A DNA stretch of 64,000 nt from Streptomyces leeuwenhoekii (GTDB lineage: Bacteria > Actinomycetota > Actinomycetes > Streptomycetales > Streptomycetaceae), in assembly GCF_001013905.1 (NCBI RefSeq), contig NZ_LN831790.1:3238001-3302000 (forward strand), written 5' to 3'. The notes under the pieces were generated by a model. The model was not told where the DNA came from, ran no database searches, and worked only from the letters and a program-made list of their open reading frames with translations. The translations under genes and the position numbers were made by a program. Positions 25,472 through 33,263 of this stretch are shown piece by piece (the stretch's first letter is position 1; each line of letters starts with the position of its first letter).

Positions 25472-26896
25472 TCAGAGTCGTCCGGCGGAAGGCGTCTCGG
25501 AACCGGTCAAGCCCGTGTAGAGACTCCAGCCGATACCCGGAGCCTGGGTGGCGATTTGTGCACCGCGCGACCACCAGGACATCGGATCGAGTGTGCCATC
25601 GGCACGGATCGCGCTCTGGAGGGACTCCTTCACACTTTTAGGGGACCATTCGATCACCTTGCTCAGACCTTGTTCCTTGACGGAGGCTCCGGCGGTGTCG
25701 AGTACGTGACTCTTCCAGGCCAGCTTCACACGTTCACCGATGCCCGAAGCCTTGAAATGCTGACTGCCTGCTTCCCACTCGCCGAAGAGTCCAACGTACC
25801 GTTTTCCGGCCGGAGGCCCTCCCTGAAAACCTGCTCTCTCCAAGCCCTCGATCTTGTTCACCCGGTCGATCATTTTGACCCCGTTCTTCGAGACCTTCAT
25901 GGCGACCTTGGTGCCCTTCAGCGCCACCTGACCGAGCTTCCCGAGCGGCACGACGCCGAGCGCATCGCCCGCCAGGTCCATCATGCTGACGTCGGCTCCA
26001 CCGAGCTTCGCGCCGCCGTGGGCCGCGAGGGCGCCGAGTGAGAGCGCGCCGCCGGCGAGGGCGAAGGCACCCGCAAGGGGCGGGCACCACAGGGTGAGCA
26101 GGGACGCGACGCCCATGACGGCGGAGGCGATGCTGAGCCAGTCACCGATCTTGTTCAGCAGGTCGGCGTGTTTGGTGCACCAGTTCTGGATGTTGTGGCC
26201 CAGGCGGGTGAAGGCATCGGCCAGCCCCTCGAAGAGACCAGGGTCCGGCGCCCTGCCGTTGGCCTTCGCGAGTCTGTCGGCGATCGCCCGGGCGTCGGAC
26301 TGGTGGTGCTCCAGCAGCTCCTCGGCCCTCTTGAGGATCTCCTCGAACTCATCACGCGCGGCCTTCAGTCGCCGCGTGGCGGCGTCCAGTTCGTTCCCCG
26401 CCTGCTTCAGCCGGAGGCTGGCGGCGTCGATCTTGGCCTGGGCGTTTTCGAGGTCCGCCTGGTTCGCGTAGTAGAGGCCCGACAGCCGGAAGGCCGGGTC
26501 GTCGGCCGCCTGGTTGTAGGCGTCGGCGGCCTTGTCGTGGGCGCTCTGACCGGCCTTCTCCTTCTCCTTGGCGGTCTTGGCCTGGGCCTCGTACTGCCTG
26601 GCCTTCTCCTGGTAGTCGGCGAGCTTGCCGTGCCATGCCTTGAGCTGAGCCTCCGCCGAGCGCAGCGCGTCGCGGCTGTCACCGAGGTACTTCGGCAGGT
26701 CGCCGACCTTTTCGGCGAAGGCATCGGCGGCCCGGCCCTCCCAGGTATCGCCGCCCTTGCCGATGCCCGCCAGCGTGGCGTGCGCGCTCTCCAGGCAGGT
26801 GACGGCCTTCGCCAGCTTGACGGTCAGGTCGTCGACGCTCTCCAGCTTCCCGGGCGCGGGATCGAAGCCGAGGGAAGGAAAGTCCCGAGCACTCAT
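25472..26896 (-). CDS. WXG-type (ESX/type VII-like) secreted large protein, possible polymorphic effector
   Basis: The product is 474 residues. The N-terminal 240 residues are helical and coiled-coil-like, starting as an ESX substrate does, with a WxG turn in KGGDTWEGRAADAF (about residues 47-60), then long Ala/Lys/Glu/Gln helices. The middle (about 245-330) has hydrophobic, Ala/Gly-rich stretches (ASLLTLWCPPLAGAFALAGG). The last 130 residues (from VALKGTKVAMKVSKNGVKMIDR) form a separate domain I do not recognise. GAGGAGCTGCG precedes the ATG at 26896. Layout (WXG-like trafficking head, linker, variable tail) is that of type VII-delivered proteins. Confidence 0.75.
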   Translation of the reverse strand: MSARDFPSLGFDPAPGKLESVDDLTVKLAKAVTCLESAHATLAGIGKGGDTWEGRAADAFAEKVGDLPKYLGDSRDALRSAEAQLKAWHGKLADYQEKARQYEAQAKTAKEKEKAGQSAHDKAADAYNQAADDPAFRLSGLYYANQADLENAQAKIDAASLRLKQAGNELDAATRRLKAARDEFEEILKRAEELLEHHQSDARAIADRLAKANGRAPDPGLFEGLADAFTRLGHNIQNWCTKHADLLNKIGDWLSIASAVMGVASLLTLWCPPLAGAFALAGGALSLGALAAHGGAKLGGADVSMMDLAGDALGVVPLGKLGQVALKGTKVAMKVSKNGVKMIDRVNKIEGLERAGFQGGPPAGKRYVGLFGEWEAGSQHFKASGIGERVKLAWKSHVLDTAGASVKEQGLSKVIEWSPKSVKESLQSAIRADGTLDPMSWWSRGAQIATQAPGIGWSLYTGLTGSETPSAGRL

Positions 26897-27042
26897 CGCA
26901 GCTCCTCCCCGGGCCGGGTCCGCGAGGACGGACACCGGTCGGTCAGCGGAACCGCCCCCTCGAGCCCGCCGTCCCGGCGGCCGTGCCGTCGTCCGAGAAG
27001 CCGGTCAGGGCCCGGCATCTCGTCCGTGAAGTGGTCCCCCAT
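26893..27042 (-). CDS. Possible 49-residue upstream ORF coupled to the WXG-type gene
   Basis: An ATG at 27042 opens a 49-codon frame (starting MGDHFTDEMPGPDRLLG) whose TGA overlaps the ATG of the WXG-type gene (ATGA). The sequence is hydrophilic and of no known family, and no strong ribosome site precedes it. The overlap is the only argument for it, so it may be chance. Confidence 0.3.
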   Translation of the reverse strand: MGDHFTDEMPGPDRLLGRRHGRRDGGLEGAVPLTDRCPSSRTRPGEELR

Positions 27043-27191
27043 CACGCCCCCGTGTGGTCACCCCCCGGCGTTTCCACCGGGGCTGCTGCTTCCAGATGAA
27101 CCAGATGATGCTATCGCCGCCGAGGTCGCGGACTTCGCCCTTCGGGTCTGGTCGCGCCGGGAGCGGGTCAATTCCCGCCACCGCTCGCGTC

Positions 27192-27237
27192 ATTGGTCCG
27201 CACCACCCCCTTGACAAGCCAATTGGTCTGGACCACC
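27192..27237 (+). promoter_or_regulatory. Two DasR-like sites around a -35 box, chitinase promoter
   Basis: ATTGGTCCGCACCACC (27192-27207) and ATTGGTCTGGACCACC (27222-27237) are direct repeats 30 bp apart, and both resemble the DasR operator (consensus near ACTGGTCTAGACCACT). TTGACA (27211-27216) lies between them as a -35 box. The double-repeat-plus-promoter layout is the known one for Streptomyces chitinase genes induced by chitin and repressed through DasR. Confidence 0.8.
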
Positions 27238-27294
27238 TTGTACGTCCAGCGGTGGCCACCGTCCCCCATCCCCACTCCCCCACCGGAGGCCCCA

Positions 27295-29004
27295 GTGGAC
27301 CCCGTACGCAGACGGCGCAGAGGACGGATACGGACGTGGTCGGGTGCCGTGGCCGCGGCTGTCGCGCTCAGCGGGACGGCAGCCGTCGGACAGGCGTCGG
27401 CCGCGGACGTCAACAACGTCAGGAACGCCGGGTTCGAGGCCGGGCTGAGCAACTGGACCTGTTCCGCGGGCAGCGGGACCACGGTCTCCTCGCCCGTGCA
27501 CGGCGGCTCGGCCGCGCTGAAGGCGACGCCGGCCGGGCAGGACAACGCCCGGTGCACCCAGACGGTCGCCGTCAAGCCCGGCTCGACGTACTCGCTGAGC
27601 TCCTGGGTGCAGGGCGGCTATGTCTACCTGGGCGTCTCGGGCACCGGCACGACGGACGTGTCGACCTGGACGCAGGCCGCGAGCGGCTGGAAGGAGCTGC
27701 GGACCTCCTTCACCACCGGACCGTCGACGACGTCCGTGACGCTGTACACGCACGGCTGGTACGGGCAGGCCGCCTACTACGCCGACGACGTGTCCGTGTA
27801 CGGGCCGGACGGGGGCGGTGGCGGCGATCCGGAGCCGTCGGTGCCGGCCGCGCCGACCGGGCTCGGCGTGTCGGGGACCACCGCCTCCTCCGTGTCGCTG
27901 CGGTGGAACACCGTGTCGGGTGCGACCGGCTACACCGTCTACCGGGACGGCACCAAGGTGACCGCCGTGAGCGGCACGTCGGCGACCGTGACCGGGCTCG
28001 CCGCCGCCACGTCGTACTCCTTCCAGGTCACCGCCACCAACGCGGCCGGTGAGTCGGCGAAGTCGGCGGCCGTGACCGGGCGGACGGCGGAGTCCGGGGA
28101 CGGAGGCGGCGGCGGGGCGCTGCCCAAGCACGCCGTCACCGGCTACTGGCAGAACTTCGACAACGGCGCGACGGTCCAGCGGATCTCCGACGTGCCCGCC
28201 CATTACGACATCATCGCCGTCGCCTTCGCGGACGCGACCTCCACGCCGGGTGCCGTCACCTTCAACCTGGACACGGCGGGGCTCAAGGGCTACACCGTCG
28301 ACCAGTTCAAGGCCGACATCAGGGCCAAGCAGGCCGCCGGGAAGAAGGTCATCATCTCGGTCGGCGGCGAGAAGGGCACCGTGGCGGTGAACAACGCCGC
28401 CTCGGCGACCGCCTTCGCCGACTCGGTGTACGCGCTGATGCAGACGTACGGCTTCGACGGCGTCGACATCGACCTGGAGAACGGGCTGAACGCCACCTAC
28501 ATGACGCAGGCGCTGCGCGCCCTGTCGGCCAAGGCCGGGCCGTCGATGATCCTCACCATGGCGCCGCAGACCATCGACATGCAGTCGACGTCCAACTCCT
28601 ACTTCCAGACGGCGCTGAACGTGAAGGACATCCTCACGGTCGTCAACATGCAGTACTACAACAGCGGATCCATGCTGGGCTGCGACGGCAAGGTCTACAG
28701 CCAGGGCACCGTGGACTTCCTGACCGCGCTGGCCTGCATCCAGCTCGAGGGCGGGCTCGCCCCCTCCCAGGTCGGTCTCGGGCTGCCGGCCTCCACCCGC
28801 GCCGCCGGCGGCGGCTACGTGGCGCCGAGCGTCGTCAACAACGCGCTGGACTGCCTGACCAAGGGCACCGGCTGCGGCACCTTCAAGCCGGCCCGGACCT
28901 ACCCCGGTCTGCGGGGCGCCATGACCTGGTCGACCAACTGGGACGCCGCGACCGGCAACGCCTGGTCGAACGCGGTGGGGCCGCATGTGCACGCGCTCCC
29001 CTGA
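27295..29004 (+). CDS. Secreted GH18 chitinase with carbohydrate-binding and FnIII domains
   Basis: The product is 569 residues. A twin-Arg-rich signal peptide (RRRRRGRIRTWSGAVAAAVA, cleaved after about QASA) is followed by a CBM of the family 4/16-like galactose-binding fold (about 37-180), a Gly-rich linker, an FnIII module (about 187-275), another Gly linker, and a GH18 catalytic domain (about 285-565). The catalytic DxxDxDxE motif is complete, FDGVDIDLEN, with Glu395 as acid. It degrades chitin outside the cell to chito-oligosaccharides. GTG at 27295 is preceded by CGGAGG. Expression should follow chitin via the DasR-like repeats upstream. Confidence 0.93.
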   Translation: MDPVRRRRRGRIRTWSGAVAAAVALSGTAAVGQASAADVNNVRNAGFEAGLSNWTCSAGSGTTVSSPVHGGSAALKATPAGQDNARCTQTVAVKPGSTYSLSSWVQGGYVYLGVSGTGTTDVSTWTQAASGWKELRTSFTTGPSTTSVTLYTHGWYGQAAYYADDVSVYGPDGGGGGDPEPSVPAAPTGLGVSGTTASSVSLRWNTVSGATGYTVYRDGTKVTAVSGTSATVTGLAAATSYSFQVTATNAAGESAKSAAVTGRTAESGDGGGGGALPKHAVTGYWQNFDNGATVQRISDVPAHYDIIAVAFADATSTPGAVTFNLDTAGLKGYTVDQFKADIRAKQAAGKKVIISVGGEKGTVAVNNAASATAFADSVYALMQTYGFDGVDIDLENGLNATYMTQALRALSAKAGPSMILTMAPQTIDMQSTSNSYFQTALNVKDILTVVNMQYYNSGSMLGCDGKVYSQGTVDFLTALACIQLEGGLAPSQVGLGLPASTRAAGGGYVAPSVVNNALDCLTKGTGCGTFKPARTYPGLRGAMTWSTNWDAATGNAWSNAVGPHVHALP

Positions 29005-29024
29005 CTGAGCCGTACTTCCCCCGA

Positions 29025-29059
29025 AGGCGCCCCGGCCGTCACCCACGGCCGGGGCGCCT
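29025..29059 (+). terminator. Terminator after the chitinase gene
   Basis: A perfect 15-bp stem (AGGCGCCCCGGCCGT and its complement) with a 5-nt loop lies 21 bp after the stop codon. Confidence 0.8.
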
Positions 29060-29195
29060 CCGCGTCCCGCGCCGGCGTGCGCCGGCCCCCGTACGGGCGG
29101 CCGGACCGGGCTCACCGCCGGACGGTGTGACGGGGCTCACTCGGCGGGTGCGGTCGCCGGATGAAACATTCCCCCGGGCCCACCGCATCAAGGAG

Positions 29196-29234
29196 ATGAA
29201 GACGATGCGGGATCGGCCCGGGGGGAACGCATGA
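29196..29234 (+). CDS. Possible leader peptide coupled to the sigma factor gene
   Basis: A strong ribosome site AAGGAG (29190-29195) serves an ATG at 29205 nine bases downstream (another in-frame ATG is at 29196). The frame MRDRPGGNA ends in a TGA that overlaps the ATG of the sigma factor gene at 29231. Translation of the sigma factor may therefore be coupled to this leader. Confidence 0.4.
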   Translation: MKTMRDRPGGNA

Positions 29235-29740
29235 GACAGGACCGCGCGGACGAGTACGCCGAGTTCGCGACGGCGCGTGCCGGGCATCTGTACCGCTCCG
29301 CGTGCCTGCTGACCGCCGGCGACACCCACCTGGCGGAGGACCTCGTCCAGGAGACGCTCGGGCGGCTGTACGTGCGCTGGCCGCGCATGGCCCGGGTCGG
29401 CAATCCGGCCGGGTACGCGCAGACCGTCCTCACCCGTGCCTTCCTCGCCCATCAGCGGCGCCGGGGCAGCACGGAGCGGGCGACCGACGTCTTTCCCGAC
29501 CTGCCCGGTGCCGCCGACGGGGACGCCTCCCTGCGGCTGACGCTGCTGGCGGCGCTGGCCCGCCTCTCCGCCAGGGACCGGGCCGTGGTGGTCCTGCGGT
29601 ACTGGGAGGACCGCTCCGTCGAGGAGACCGCCGACGTCATGAACGTCAGCTCGGCCGCGGTGCGCACCCGCTGCGTCCGCGCGCTCGCCCGGCTGCGGGA
29701 GCTGCTCGGCGAGGAGCTCGCGGAGTACTCCAGACCCTGA
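29231..29740 (+). CDS. SigE-family ECF RNA polymerase sigma factor
   Basis: A 169-residue sigma factor: region 2 (about 10-75, AEDLVQETLGRLYVRWPRM) and region 4 (about 110-160, LSARDRAVVVLRYWEDRSVEETADVMNVS split over the HTH). It belongs to the actinobacterial TIGR02983 'SigE family', unrelated to the classic sigE-cseABC system by this name alone. The gene after it encodes a single-pass membrane protein, which makes a sigma/anti-sigma-type pair likely. The SD-like GGGGGG just upstream lies in an inverted repeat (see findings). Confidence 0.88.
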   Translation: MRQDRADEYAEFATARAGHLYRSACLLTAGDTHLAEDLVQETLGRLYVRWPRMARVGNPAGYAQTVLTRAFLAHQRRRGSTERATDVFPDLPGAADGDASLRLTLLAALARLSARDRAVVVLRYWEDRSVEETADVMNVSSAAVRTRCVRALARLRELLGEELAEYSRP

Positions 29741-29810
29741 CCCCGGCCGCCCACCAGCGCGCCCCGAACGACCACGTCACCTCACACCTCGCGGAAACGG
29801 TGGTTCTGCC

Positions 29811-31061
29811 ATGCCCGTTGACCAGCACAGCGACCCCTTCGAGGACCGGTTCGCCGCCGCCCTGCGCGACACCGGCGCCGGCTTCGACGCCGACCGGGCG
29901 GCGCTGACCGCCGCGGGGCGGACCCGCGGGCGGCGGCTGCGGCTGCGGCGCCGGGCCGCCGTGGCCGGGTGCGCCGCCGGCATCGCGCTGGTGGGGGTGG
30001 GCGGGGCGCTGGTCCTGCCGGGGGACGGCGCGTCCGGCCCGCGGCGGACCTCCACGGCCGCGGCGTCCACCGCGTCCCCGGCCCCGGCGCCCGCCGCGTT
30101 CTCCGGCGACGACCTGCTCCGCACGCTCAAGGGGCTGCTGCCCGGCGGCGAGTTCAGCCAGGAGTCGGCGCGGGGGACCGGGGACCGGATGGGCCCGGCC
30201 GCGCGCCTGGTGTACGACGACGGCAAGGGCGCGGCGGCAGTCGCGGTGAGCCTGGGCCGGATCGAGCCGGGCAGCGAAGCGGCCCGGGAGACCACGCGTT
30301 GCCCGGACGAGACGTTCGTGCCGCACGACGCCTGCACCTCCAGCCGGCTGCCCGACGGCTCGCTACTCATGCTGTTCCAGGGCTACGAGTATCCGGACCG
30401 GCGCGTGGACACCAAGTGGTGGAACGCGGAGCTGGTCACGCCCGAGGGGCGCCATGTCTCCGTGAGCGAGTGGAACGCCCCGGCGCAGAAGGGCGCCGAG
30501 ATCAGCCGCGAGGAGCCTCCGCTGTCCCCGGAGCGGCTGAAGGAGGTGGCCACGGCGCCGGTGTGGCACGAGGTCGTGGACGCGATCCCCGAGCGGGCGG
30601 CGTCGGCCCCGACGCCGGGCGCCGCGTCGCGGGCGCCGGGCCAGGACGTCGGCAGGACGCTCGCCGGGCTGCTCCCCGAGGGGGTGAAGGTGGTCGCGCG
30701 GGGCGGGCAGGAGAGCGAGTTCGCCTATGTCGTCGTCGACGACGGCAAGGGCGCGAGCCTGGTCCAGATCAATGTGCAGCACGGCATGTCGGACGTCGCC
30801 GACGAGCTCTACGGCTCCGGCGAGACCCTGCCCGACGGCACCCGCGTCGCCACCCGGCAGGGACCGGGCGACGACCGGGTCCCCGGGGTCCTGATGTGGA
30901 CCGTCGACACCCTGCGGCCCGGCGCCGACGGCTTCCGCGTGGTGGTCAGCGCCTTCAACAACGGGGCCGCGCACGCCGCGCCCACCCGGGACGAGCCCGC
31001 GCTCGGCATGGAGCAGCTGAGGCGGATCGCGCTCAGCCCCGAGTGGGACGCGATGCGGTAA
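29811..31061 (+). CDS. Single-pass membrane protein with duplicated extracytoplasmic domain, sigma factor partner
   Basis: A 416-residue protein with a short cytoplasmic N-terminus (about 1-45, ending in basic RRLRLRRRAA), a membrane helix (about 50-70), and a Pro/Ala/Ser linker. Two related extracytoplasmic modules follow: about 100-255 (DLLRTLKGLLPGG ... YDDGKGA ... RLKEVATAPVWHEV) and about 275-416 (DVGRTLAGLLPEG ... VDDGKGA ... QLRRIALSPEWDAM). It is probably co-transcribed with the sigma factor gene 70 bp upstream and could act as its anti-sigma or sensor, though no canonical anti-sigma (ZAS) motif is visible. Confidence 0.78.
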   Translation: MPVDQHSDPFEDRFAAALRDTGAGFDADRAALTAAGRTRGRRLRLRRRAAVAGCAAGIALVGVGGALVLPGDGASGPRRTSTAAASTASPAPAPAAFSGDDLLRTLKGLLPGGEFSQESARGTGDRMGPAARLVYDDGKGAAAVAVSLGRIEPGSEAARETTRCPDETFVPHDACTSSRLPDGSLLMLFQGYEYPDRRVDTKWWNAELVTPEGRHVSVSEWNAPAQKGAEISREEPPLSPERLKEVATAPVWHEVVDAIPERAASAPTPGAASRAPGQDVGRTLAGLLPEGVKVVARGGQESEFAYVVVDDGKGASLVQINVQHGMSDVADELYGSGETLPDGTRVATRQGPGDDRVPGVLMWTVDTLRPGADGFRVVVSAFNNGAAHAAPTRDEPALGMEQLRRIALSPEWDAMR

Positions 31062-31079
31062 GGCGCCTGTCCGCCCGGC

Positions 31080-32402
31080 CTAGAAGAACTCCGACCACGG
31101 CTGGTCCCAGATCTGCTTCACGCACAGCACCAGGAACAGCAGCCCGGCGACGGCGAGCATGGCGTTGCTCAGCGGGCCGTTGCGCCACTCGCGCGGTGTG
31201 CGGGAGGAGTTGAGCAGCCAGACCAGGGTCAGGGCGAGGAAGGGCATGAAGGCCGCGCCCAGGACGCCGTAGATGATGATCAGGCGGAAGGGCTGGCCCT
31301 GGAAGAGCAGGACGATGGGCGGGAAGGTCAGCCACAGCAGGTAGGCGCGGAAGGGCCAGGAGCGTTCGCGGGCCCCGGCGGCGACCTCCTCGCCCTTCAG
31401 CTCTCCGCGCGTGCGGTAGCGGGCCACGAAGTCGGCGAACATCAGGCTCACGCCGTGCCACACGCCGATCAGCGAGGTGAAGGACGTGGCGAAGAAGCCG
31501 ATCAGGAAGAACTTCGCCGTGGCCGTGCCGTACTCGTCCTCCAGGATGTCACCGAGCTGGACCAGCCCCTTGTCGCCACTGGCGATGGCGATGTTCGCGG
31601 AGTGCAGCAGCTCGGCGCCGACGAAGAGCATGGCGATGACGAAGACGCCGGTCGTGGCGTAGGCGACCCGGTTGTCCAGCCGCATCACCTTCATCCAGCC
31701 CGTGTCGGTCCAGCCCTTGGCGTTGACCCAGTAGCCGTACGCGGCCAGCGTGATGGTGCCGCCGACGCCGCCGATCAGGCCGAGGGTGTTGAGGATGGAG
31801 TCCTTCTCGTCCGGGAGGACGGGGAGCAGGCCGGCGAACGCGTCGCCCAGGTTCGGCGTGACCCGGATCGCGAGGTAGACGGTCACCACGAACATGACGC
31901 CCACCAGGACCGTCATGACCTTCTCGAAGACCGCGTACTTGTTGAACCAGACGAAGACCAGGCCCACCACGCCGCAGGCCGCGCCCCACCACTTGAGGTC
32001 CATCACGTCCGGGAAGAGGGCCTGCAGCGGCAGCGCGCTGGACGACATCGCCGCCGCGCCGTAGACGAAGCCCCAGATCACGACGTAGGCGACGAAGAAC
32101 CACGTCGTCCAGCGGCCCAGGCTCGCCCAGCCGTCGAACAGGGTGCGGCCGGTGGACAGGTGCCAGCGCCCGGCCGCCTCCGCGAGGGAGATCTTCACCA
32201 GGCAGCCGAGGATCGCGGCCCACAGGAGGGTGTAGCCGAAGTTGCTGCCCGCGATGAGGGTGGCGACGAGGTCGCCGGCCCCGACCCCGGTCGCGGCGAC
32301 GACGATGCCGGGGCCGATGTACCGCCAGCTCGACTTGCGGGGCGCCGCGCCGGGGTCGCGTGGGGCGCCGGTGTCCTTGATGTGTCCCGTGGTGTCCGCC
32401 AT
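31080..32402 (-). CDS. Nramp-family transporter lacking canonical metal-site motifs
   Basis: A 440-residue protein with 11-12 predicted membrane helices of the LeuT-fold Nramp family. In true Mn/Fe transporters helix 1 carries DPGN and helix 6 MPH; here helix 1 reads GPGIVVAATGVGAGDLVA and helix 6 GGTITLAAYGYWVNA. It therefore belongs to the Nramp-related group of unknown substrate. The ATG at 32402 was preferred to one 16 codons upstream because the shorter N-terminus fits the family. It converges on the sigma partner gene with only 18 bp between. Confidence 0.86.
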   Translation of the reverse strand: MADTTGHIKDTGAPRDPGAAPRKSSWRYIGPGIVVAATGVGAGDLVATLIAGSNFGYTLLWAAILGCLVKISLAEAAGRWHLSTGRTLFDGWASLGRWTTWFFVAYVVIWGFVYGAAAMSSSALPLQALFPDVMDLKWWGAACGVVGLVFVWFNKYAVFEKVMTVLVGVMFVVTVYLAIRVTPNLGDAFAGLLPVLPDEKDSILNTLGLIGGVGGTITLAAYGYWVNAKGWTDTGWMKVMRLDNRVAYATTGVFVIAMLFVGAELLHSANIAIASGDKGLVQLGDILEDEYGTATAKFFLIGFFATSFTSLIGVWHGVSLMFADFVARYRTRGELKGEEVAAGARERSWPFRAYLLWLTFPPIVLLFQGQPFRLIIIYGVLGAAFMPFLALTLVWLLNSSRTPREWRNGPLSNAMLAVAGLLFLVLCVKQIWDQPWSEFF

Positions 32403-32491
32403 GGAGGTCAAGTAAGCCCATCGCCGCCCGTGGGACAAGAGGGCGTGCATGGATCTTCACCGCGTGTGCGGCCCCCGTTCGGGTGGCTCCG

Positions 32492-33127
32492 TCAGCCCGG
32501 CCGGCCCTCGCCGGCCCCGGTGGCCCCGCCGGCTCCGGCGTCCTGCGGGTCCTCGCCGGCCCCGCCGGCCCCGGTCGCCCGGCCGTCCCCGGTCTCCTCG
32601 GCCTTCCGGGTGTCCTTCGCGTCGCCGGGCTCCTCGGCGTCCCCGGCGTCGCCGTCGCCGTCGTCGAAGTACGCGTCCAGTACCTCGTCCAGGCGGGCGT
32701 CCCACTCCTGGAAGTGGCCGCGGGACGGGGCGTCGACCTCGATGGGGTACCAGCGGCGGTCGGGGGTGTGCACGGTGACGGTGAACCGCTTGCCGAAGCG
32801 GGCCGTCTCCGTCTCGACCGCCGCGATCTCGTCCCAGCGGAACTCGCACTCCTGGTCGTCCAGGCTCAGCCGGACGCCCCGGTGGTCGGCGACGATGCGG
32901 GCACGGCGGTCGGACGCCTCGAAGACCGGGCCGTCGGGGACCTCCTCCGGGGCGGGTTCTCCCGCGGTCTCGTCGGCGGGGGAGGCCGCGGCGGGGCCCT
33001 CCTCGGTCTCCGGCGCCGCCGGCTCCGCGTCCTCGGGCCGGGCCGGCGGCTCGGCGCCCTCCGGCTCACCGGGTGCCGGAGGCGTCAGCCCGGGGATGAA
33101 GGCCGGGTCGAATCCGGCGCCCTTCAC
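32492..33127 (-). CDS. Hypothetical protein with PH-like middle domain and low-complexity tails
   Basis: A 211-residue protein I cannot name. The N-terminal 60 residues and the C-terminal 45 are Ala/Glu/Gly/Pro-rich and likely disordered. The middle (about 70-155) contains VFEASDRRARIVADHRGVR, CEFRWDEIAAVETETARFG and FTVTVHTPDRRWYPIEVDA, a beta-rich, PH-like pattern found in several streptomycete proteins. GTG at 33127 has GGGGAG six bases upstream; GTGs at 33130 and 33178 are alternatives. Confidence 0.7.
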   Translation of the reverse strand: MKGAGFDPAFIPGLTPPAPGEPEGAEPPARPEDAEPAAPETEEGPAAASPADETAGEPAPEEVPDGPVFEASDRRARIVADHRGVRLSLDDQECEFRWDEIAAVETETARFGKRFTVTVHTPDRRWYPIEVDAPSRGHFQEWDARLDEVLDAYFDDGDGDAGDAEEPGDAKDTRKAEETGDGRATGAGGAGEDPQDAGAGGATGAGEGRPG

Positions 33128-33263
33128 CACGGGCTCCCCTTCCAGGGGCTGGCTGCTCGAACCTATGCGCTGCTCCACAGCGGAGCAGTATGGTCGACAA
33201 ACCTGTGCCTCGGACAGTCGGCCCCGGTATCGCCCCAACTTCGTTATACGACGCGGACATCGC

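Noticed and set aside
27005..27283. A 92-codon minus-strand frame opposite the chitinase promoter
   Set aside because: It runs through the DasR-like repeats and lacks a ribosome site; the sequence has no recognisable domain.
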